From contig JAEZHW010000055.1 in the NCBI GenBank assembly GCA_023436775.1, forward strand, positions 1 to 64,000: 64,000 nt of DNA. Direction: 5' to 3'. A program made the position numbers and the translations under genes. Below the pieces are notes generated by a model. It searched no databases. It saw nothing but the letters and a program-made list of their open reading frames with translations, and was not told the origin of the DNA. This DNA comes from Actinomycetes bacterium. Its GTDB lineage: Bacteria; Actinomycetota; Actinomycetes; Actinomycetales; Microbacteriaceae. How positions within the stretch are numbered: the stretch's first letter is position 1; every line of letters starts with the position of its first letter. Positions 59,234 through 64,000 of this stretch are shown here, piece after piece.

Positions 59234-60629
59234 ACCGCAGCCGCTGAACGGGCGCAGTCAGCCTCGCCAGGGTCGGCCGCTACCGCCGTCCCAGCGCGGC
59301 GCTGCCGCGACAGGTCGGCCACTGCCGCCGTCACAGCGTGCTGCTGCGGTACCGCCAGTAGCGCCAGCCGCCGACGCTCGAGCCAGCCGGCCGCTGCCGC
59401 CGTCGCAGCGTGCTGCTGCCGCTCGACCCGTCCCGCCGTCACAGCGTGCCGCGGCTGCAGCAGCAGCGGTGACCGCTGCCAAGGAGCCGCGTCCGAAGCA
59501 GGCACGCGTGGTCCTGCGGCAACTGACTGAGCCCGCTTCGGCGAACTGGGTCTTTCTGCTAGGCATCACGATCTTCCTGATCCTGTTTGGCCTGGTGATG
59601 GTGCTGTCGTCGGCCTCGGTCACGGACTACGCCCGCACGCACGATTTCTTCGGGACGGCCGCCCGGCAGGCGAGCCTCGCCATCATTGGCGTACCAGCCA
59701 TGTTGTTGGTCGCCCAATTCCCGGCGGTGTTCTGGCGCAAGTGGGTGTGGATCATCATGTGGGCGGCCTTTGGGCTGCAGTTGATGGTGTTCACCACGGC
59801 TGGTCTGACGCACGGAATCAACCGCAACTGGGTGTCGATTTTTGGCTTCACGCTGCAGCCGAGTGAGTTCATCAAGTTGGCGTTGGTCATTTGCCTCGGC
59901 GTAATTCTCTCTGCCCGCCAGGACTCGCTCTACGACGCCAGGGAACTGGCTCGTTCAACCCTGCCGGTCGCTGGCGGTGCCCTCGCCCTCGTGCTGTTTG
60001 GTGGTGACCTGGGCACGGCCATGGTGATGGCGGCGCTGATGCTTGGCTGCGCCTACTTCGGCGGCGTGCCGATGCGCTACTTGTTCTTGGTGATGGCCAT
60101 CGGTGCCGCCGGCGCGTGGGCCTTCGCCATGCTGGACGGCAGTCGCGTTGCTCGCATCACCGAGTTCTACAACGGGGTCTGTGATTACGAGGGGGGGTGC
60201 TGGCAGTCCACGCACGCCACCTTCGCTCTGGCCGCGGGCGGCTTCTTTGGTGTCGGCCTCGGCAATTCTTCGGCGAAGTGGTCATGGATTCCCGAGGTGG
60301 AGAATGACTTCATTTTCGCGGTCATCGGCGAGGAGCTCGGACTGCTGGGCGCGCTCGTGGTGATCCTGCTCTACGTCCTGTTCGCGGTGGCGTGCTTCCG
60401 GATCATCGCCAGCACGGATGACCCCTTCACCCGGATCGTTGCTGGTGGCGTGATGACCTGGATTACGGTGCAGGCTTTCATGAACATTGGCGTGGTGCTG
60501 GGGTTGCTGCCGGTGCTGGGTGTGCCGCTGCCCTTTATCTCTGCCGGTGGTAGCTCCTTGCTCGCCTCGATGCTTGCCGTCGGTGTCGTCCTCTCATTCG
60601 CTAAGTCTGATCGGAAACGCGCTCGATGA
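59193..60629 (+). CDS. ftsW: SEDS glycosyltransferase FtsW with repeated N-terminal tail
   Basis: The 478-aa protein has a ~110-aa N-terminal cytosolic tail, then about ten helices with the SEDS features LSSASVTDYA, QPSEFIKLALV, GGDLGTAM, a long external loop with STHATFALAAGG and the PFISAGGSSL end. It polymerises septal glycan from lipid II. The tail carries four copies of RP(L/V)PPSQR, an unusual repeat. The ATG at 59193 has GGAGGAGG 5 nt upstream and lies inside murD. The start overlaps murD by 41 nt and the end overlaps murG by ATGA. Confidence 0.95.
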   Translation: MVMTPQRPPTGPGEPQPLNGRSQPRQGRPLPPSQRGAAATGRPLPPSQRAAAVPPVAPAADARASRPLPPSQRAAAARPVPPSQRAAAAAAAVTAAKEPRPKQARVVLRQLTEPASANWVFLLGITIFLILFGLVMVLSSASVTDYARTHDFFGTAARQASLAIIGVPAMLLVAQFPAVFWRKWVWIIMWAAFGLQLMVFTTAGLTHGINRNWVSIFGFTLQPSEFIKLALVICLGVILSARQDSLYDARELARSTLPVAGGALALVLFGGDLGTAMVMAALMLGCAYFGGVPMRYLFLVMAIGAAGAWAFAMLDGSRVARITEFYNGVCDYEGGCWQSTHATFALAAGGFFGVGLGNSSAKWSWIPEVENDFIFAVIGEELGLLGALVVILLYVLFAVACFRIIASTDDPFTRIVAGGVMTWITVQAFMNIGVVLGLLPVLGVPLPFISAGGSSLLASMLAVGVVLSFAKSDRKRAR

Positions 60630-61738
60630 CTCGCTGGCTTCTTGCTGGTGGCGGCACTGCTGGCCACGTCAACCCGCTCCTGGCTGTGGCGGACACCATT
60701 CGCGCACAGTCGCCGGAGGACACCGTCCTCGTGCTCGGCACCGCGGAGGGGCTCGAATCCCGCTTGGTGCCGCTGCGTGGCTATGAACTCTTGATTATTC
60801 CGAAGGTGCCGTTCCCGCGCCGCCCTGATTCGGCGGCGGTGCAGTTCCCGATGCGCCTCCGCGCTGCTGTGCGGCAGACCAAGCAACTCATGCTGGACAA
60901 TCAGATCGAGCAGGTGATCGGGTTTGGTGGCTTCGCCGCGGCTCCGGCCTATTTGGCCGCTGCGGGCGCTGGTGCCGCGGTCAGTCTGCACGAGGCGAAC
61001 GCGCGCCCGGGCTTGGCCAACCGTCTCGGCGCCCGCAGCGCCAGTCGCGTGGGCGTGGCCTTCGAGGGTACGCCGCTGCCCGGGGCTGTCCATGTGGGTA
61101 TGCCGTTGCGACCAGAACTGGTTCGGCTTGCCGATCCGTCGGTGCGCGCGGAGGTTCGGAACGAGGCGGCAGCGCACTTCGGTCTCGACCCCGCGCGACC
61201 AGTGCTGCTGGTCACCGGCGGGTCGCAGGGCGCGCTGCGGCTGAACACTGCCGTGACCGCCGCCGCTCAGGAGATCACCGACCTCGGTTGGCAGGTCGTG
61301 CACCTGACCGGAGACCGACACACGCTGCCAGAGGGACTGCCAGAGGGCTACGTGCCACTGCACTATGCCGACCGGATGGACCTTGCGCTGGCTCTCGCGG
61401 ATGCCGCGATTTCACGCTCCGGGGCTGCGACGACCAGTGAGCTCACCGCCCTTGGGATCCCGGCCATCTACATTCCCTATCCGGTGGGCAACGGCGAACA
61501 GCGCCTCAACGCGGCTGGCGTCGTGCAGGCCGGCGGTGCCCTGCTCGTGGACGATGCCGAGTTCGACGCGGCCTGGATTCGGGCGAACGTGGTGCCGTTG
61601 CTGGACAATCGTGACCGCCTCGCAGAGATGGCAGGGCGGGCCAGCGCACTTGGCGTGTTGGACGGCAGTGAGCGGATGCTCGATCTCGCGCGGACCGCTG
61701 TGCCGCGACGCCGTCGGGGTGGGGGAGCCGAGGCGTGA
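60626..61738 (+). CDS. murG: UDP-GlcNAc:lipid I GlcNAc transferase MurG
   Basis: The 370-aa protein has GGGTAGHVNPLLAVAD at the start, GFGGFAAAPAYLAA, HEANARPGLANRLG, TGGSQGALRLN and ISRSGAATTSELTA, the full MurG pattern. It completes lipid II by adding GlcNAc. It overlaps ftsW by ATGA and ftsQ by GTGA. The usual next gene, murC, is missing. Confidence 0.96.
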   Translation: MTRWLLAGGGTAGHVNPLLAVADTIRAQSPEDTVLVLGTAEGLESRLVPLRGYELLIIPKVPFPRRPDSAAVQFPMRLRAAVRQTKQLMLDNQIEQVIGFGGFAAAPAYLAAAGAGAAVSLHEANARPGLANRLGARSASRVGVAFEGTPLPGAVHVGMPLRPELVRLADPSVRAEVRNEAAAHFGLDPARPVLLVTGGSQGALRLNTAVTAAAQEITDLGWQVVHLTGDRHTLPEGLPEGYVPLHYADRMDLALALADAAISRSGAATTSELTALGIPAIYIPYPVGNGEQRLNAAGVVQAGGALLVDDAEFDAAWIRANVVPLLDNRDRLAEMAGRASALGVLDGSERMLDLARTAVPRRRRGGGAEA

Positions 61739-62865
61739 GACGCCCAGGAGATTTCTCCGGCACACCGGAGCCACCGCAGCCGGTCGAGTCGGAGCGGAGC
61801 GCTCGCCTGCGTCGCCCTGCTCGCCGAAAGCCCATGGCTGCCCCTCAGCCCGCGCCGAGGATCGCACCGGTCACCTCAGTGCTGCAGGACACCGAGCCGC
61901 TCAATCTGGACTCGCCATCGCTGACAGAGGCCACAGCGATTCGGCAACCGGGGCGTGCGACCACGGTTGGTGCAACGCAGCCGCCCCTGATGGAGCGCAC
62001 GGTACTGCCTGCGGTGACATCGCGAGCAGCCACCGGTGCGCCGACGGTGCAGGAGGGTGGCCCCTCGGCGCGATCGGCGACAGGGACCGACACGGCACCC
62101 ACCTCGGTGCGGCCAGGGCGAGGGGCGGTCCGGGCGCGACGAAAGCAGGAACGCGCGGAAATCCGCCGATTCACCGCCGACCTGCGTCGTCGTCGGCGTC
62201 GCAAGTGGATCGCGCTGGGAGTTGTTGTGACCCTGGTGGCGCTGTTGTTGGTTGGGATTTTCTCGCCCATGTTTGCGGTGCGCCAGATCGAGGTGCTCGG
62301 CACGAACCGCGTGGATGCCGAGGCGGTGAGCGCGGCGCTGGCTGATCAGCTCGACACGCCGCTGCCATTGATCGATCCCGGATCCGTGGCACAGGCGCTG
62401 GCGCAGTTCCCCGCGATTGAAAGCTTCGTGGTGGAGAGTGCACTGCCGTCGACGCTGGTCGTGCGCATCGTGGAGCGCACCCCGGTCGCGTTGTTGCGGG
62501 AGGGGAACCTGTACGTGCTGGTGGATGCGGTCGGGGTGGAGTTGGGCCGTGAAGTGGATCGCCCGAAGGGGCTGCCCGTCGCGGCGGTCGACAGTCAAGG
62601 TGTTGAGGGGCAGAGCTTCAAGGCGGCCATTCGCGTGATTCGCGCCTTGCCGGCGGAGCTACGCAGCAAGGTTGATTCCGTGCGGGCCCGGTCCTTGGAC
62701 GATGTGGTGCTGGCCATGCGCGACTCGGACCTCATCGTGCACTGGGGGAGCGCGGACGACTCGGTGCAGAAGGCGCGAGTGCTGGCTGCATTGATGGCGA
62801 AGAACAAGGGTGGTACGCCGAAGGAATTCGACGTGTCCTCACCGTCGTCGCCAATTCAGCGCTGA
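61735..62865 (+). CDS. ftsQ: Cell division protein FtsQ
   Basis: The 376-aa protein has a long charged N-terminal cytosolic part (about 1-155), one transmembrane helix (about 160-180), a POTRA domain beginning VRQIEVLGTNRVDAEAV and a beta-domain to the end. It is the FtsQ/DivIB hub of the divisome. The GTG start overlaps murG by 4 nt. The cytosolic tail is Pro/Arg/Glu-rich and unusually long. Confidence 0.94.
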   Translation: MRRPGDFSGTPEPPQPVESERSARLRRPARRKPMAAPQPAPRIAPVTSVLQDTEPLNLDSPSLTEATAIRQPGRATTVGATQPPLMERTVLPAVTSRAATGAPTVQEGGPSARSATGTDTAPTSVRPGRGAVRARRKQERAEIRRFTADLRRRRRRKWIALGVVVTLVALLLVGIFSPMFAVRQIEVLGTNRVDAEAVSAALADQLDTPLPLIDPGSVAQALAQFPAIESFVVESALPSTLVVRIVERTPVALLREGNLYVLVDAVGVELGREVDRPKGLPVAAVDSQGVEGQSFKAAIRVIRALPAELRSKVDSVRARSLDDVVLAMRDSDLIVHWGSADDSVQKARVLAALMAKNKGGTPKEFDVSSPSSPIQR

Positions 62866-62980
62866 CGCCGGCGACAGACCGCGACAGATCTGCGACACTC
62901 CGGGATGCGTTCCCTGGCCAGGTGCGATTGCTCGCGTAGCGTCAGCGACAGACCAGGATACCTGAGGATAACTCTAAGGG

Positions 62981-62995
62981 TCAAGTAAAACTTGA
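62981..62995. promoter_or_regulatory. Inverted repeat in the ftsZ upstream region
   Basis: TCAAGT-AAA-ACTTGA is a perfect 6-bp inverted repeat 20 bp before the ftsZ start. The left half and spacer, TCAAGTAAA, recur upstream of the lysM gene. It may be a regulator site; the FtsR-like protein at 32029 is a candidate because FtsR controls ftsZ in Corynebacterium. Confidence 0.45.
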
Positions 62996-63014
62996 AGGTT
63001 TCGGAGGCCGGAAC

Positions 63015-64000
63015 GTGACCATGCAGCAGAACTACCTCGCCGAGATTAAGGTCGTCGGCATTGGTGGCGGTGGTGTCAACGCCGTCAACCGCATGATCGA
63101 ACTCGGTCTGCGCGGGGTGGAGTTCATTGCGGTGAACACGGACGCTCAGGCGCTGTTGCTGAGCGACGCCGACGTCAAGCTCGACATCGGCCGTGCGCTG
63201 ACCCGTGGCCTCGGGGCTGGTGCTGACCCGGAAATTGGTCGCCGCGCGGCCGAGGACCATGCGGAAGAAATTGAAGAAGCCCTCCGTGGCGCCGACATGG
63301 TCTTCGTCACCGCCGGTGAGGGCGGTGGCACCGGTACCGGTGGCGCCCCCGTCGTCGCGCGCATCGCCAAGTCGGTGGGCGCGTTGACCATCGGCGTGGT
63401 GACCAAGCCGTTCAGTTTCGAAGGCAAGCGCCGCATGCAACAGGCCGAGGCTGGTGTTGCCCGCCTCAAGGAAGAGGTCGACACCCTCATCGTGGTGCCG
63501 AACGATCGCCTGCTGCAGATCAGCGATCGCGGCCTCAGCATGGTGGATGCCTTCCTGTCGGCCGACCAGGTGCTGCTCGCCGGTGTGCAGGGCATCACGG
63601 ACCTGGTGACCACGCCGGGTCTGATCAACCTGGACTTCGCCGACGTGAAGTCGGTCATGCAGGGCGCCGGGAGTGCGCTGATGGGTATTGGTTCGTCCCG
63701 CGGTGCGGACCGCGCCATCAAGGCAGCGGAACTCGCCGTCGCTTCGCCGCTGCTGGAAGCCTCGATCGAGGGCGCGCATGGCGTGCTGCTGTCGATCCAG
63801 GGTGGCTCGAACCTCGGCATCTTCGAAATCAACGACGCCGCCAAGCTCATCCAGGAAGCAGTGCACCCCGAGGCCAACATCATCTTCGGTGCGGTGATTG
63901 ACGACACGCTCGGCGACGAGGTGCGGGTGACCGTGATCGCCGCCGGATTCGATGGCGGCGAGCCGCAGCACCGTCCGATGCCGGCCGCCGGTATCGGTGC
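63015..64000 (+). CDS. ftsZ: Cell division protein FtsZ (5' part)
   Basis: The 328 visible residues match actinobacterial FtsZ: VVGIGGGGVNAVNRMIE, NTDAQALL, GAGADPE, the GTP-binding GEGGGTGTGGAP, VVPNDRLLQ and NIIFGAVIDD. It polymerises into the division ring. GTG 63015 follows GGAGG by 7 nt; ATG 63021 is an alternative. The gene runs off the window at 64000, so the C-terminal tail is not seen. Confidence 0.97.
   Translation, partial: MTMQQNYLAEIKVVGIGGGGVNAVNRMIELGLRGVEFIAVNTDAQALLLSDADVKLDIGRALTRGLGAGADPEIGRRAAEDHAEEIEEALRGADMVFVTAGEGGGTGTGGAPVVARIAKSVGALTIGVVTKPFSFEGKRRMQQAEAGVARLKEEVDTLIVVPNDRLLQISDRGLSMVDAFLSADQVLLAGVQGITDLVTTPGLINLDFADVKSVMQGAGSALMGIGSSRGADRAIKAAELAVASPLLEASIEGAHGVLLSIQGGSNLGIFEINDAAKLIQEAVHPEANIIFGAVIDDTLGDEVRVTVIAAGFDGGEPQHRPMPAAGIG

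Noticed and set aside
1..64000. tRNA, rRNA, CRISPR arrays, insertion sequences and prophage genes
   Set aside because: No cloverleaf, rRNA-like block, regularly spaced repeat, transposase or phage structural gene was recognised by reading; a dedicated scan was not possible.

Overview
The window is a GC-rich, gene-dense stretch of bacterial chromosome. GTG starts are common, one gene probably starts at TTG, and 4-nt ATGA/GTGA overlaps are frequent. Gene content points to Actinomycetota: a GarA/OdhI-type FHA protein followed by two MerR-type regulators, a DUF3040 protein, a PASTA-domain kinase next to a type II DAHP synthase, and a full mraZ-to-ftsZ dcw cluster. The order FadD15-like, acyltransferase, aroG, pknL, Rv2175c-like, idsA, DUF3040, mraZ, rsmH, ftsL-like, ftsI resembles the mycobacterial Rv2187-Rv2163c region. 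The unusual MurE substrate motif and pyruvate carboxylase would fit Micrococcales/Microbacteriaceae, but the exact genus cannot be read from the sequence. At least eight genes show a TAnnnT box exactly 6 nt before the start codon and no Shine-Dalgarno sequence, so leaderless transcripts appear common.

Layout. 1-5.8 kb: an ABC-F ATPase with an apparent leader-peptide/hairpin 5' region, a DUF4260 protein, a GNAT enzyme, then an ArsR-like regulator with an alpha/beta hydrolase and membrane protein, and a YchJ-like protein. 5.9-12.1 kb: a six-gene operon in which every junction is a 4-nt ATGA overlap. It encodes a response regulator fused to a PIG-L deacetylase, an ATP-grasp ligase, a PHP phosphoesterase, a membrane GT2 glycosyltransferase, a 45-aa membrane peptide and a membrane histidine kinase. 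This is the best candidate for an undescribed system. 12-31 kb: MFS transporter, TrpB2-type synthase, a secreted CAP protein with Ig-like modules, MarR/MMPL pair, aldo/keto reductases, LOG protein, acetyltransferases, M20 amidohydrolase, lysoplasmalogenase, SDR/aldehyde dehydrogenase pair and a second secreted Ig-like protein.

31-39 kb: PgsA-like enzyme, GarA-like FHA protein, two MerR regulators (one FtsR-like), and pyruvate carboxylase lying between two different ParA/MinD-type ATPases. 39-49 kb: acyl-CoA ligase, PlsC, DAHP synthase, PknL-like kinase, LysM murein hydrolase, Rv2175c-like protein, polyprenyl synthase, DUF3040. 49-64 kb: mraZ, rsmH, ftsL-like, ftsI, murE, murF, mraY, murD, ftsW, murG, ftsQ and the 5' part of ftsZ, with murC absent from its usual place between murG and ftsQ.

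No tRNA, rRNA, CRISPR array, insertion sequence, prophage or replication origin was recognised. The first ~21 bases are almost pure G and may be a contig-end artefact.
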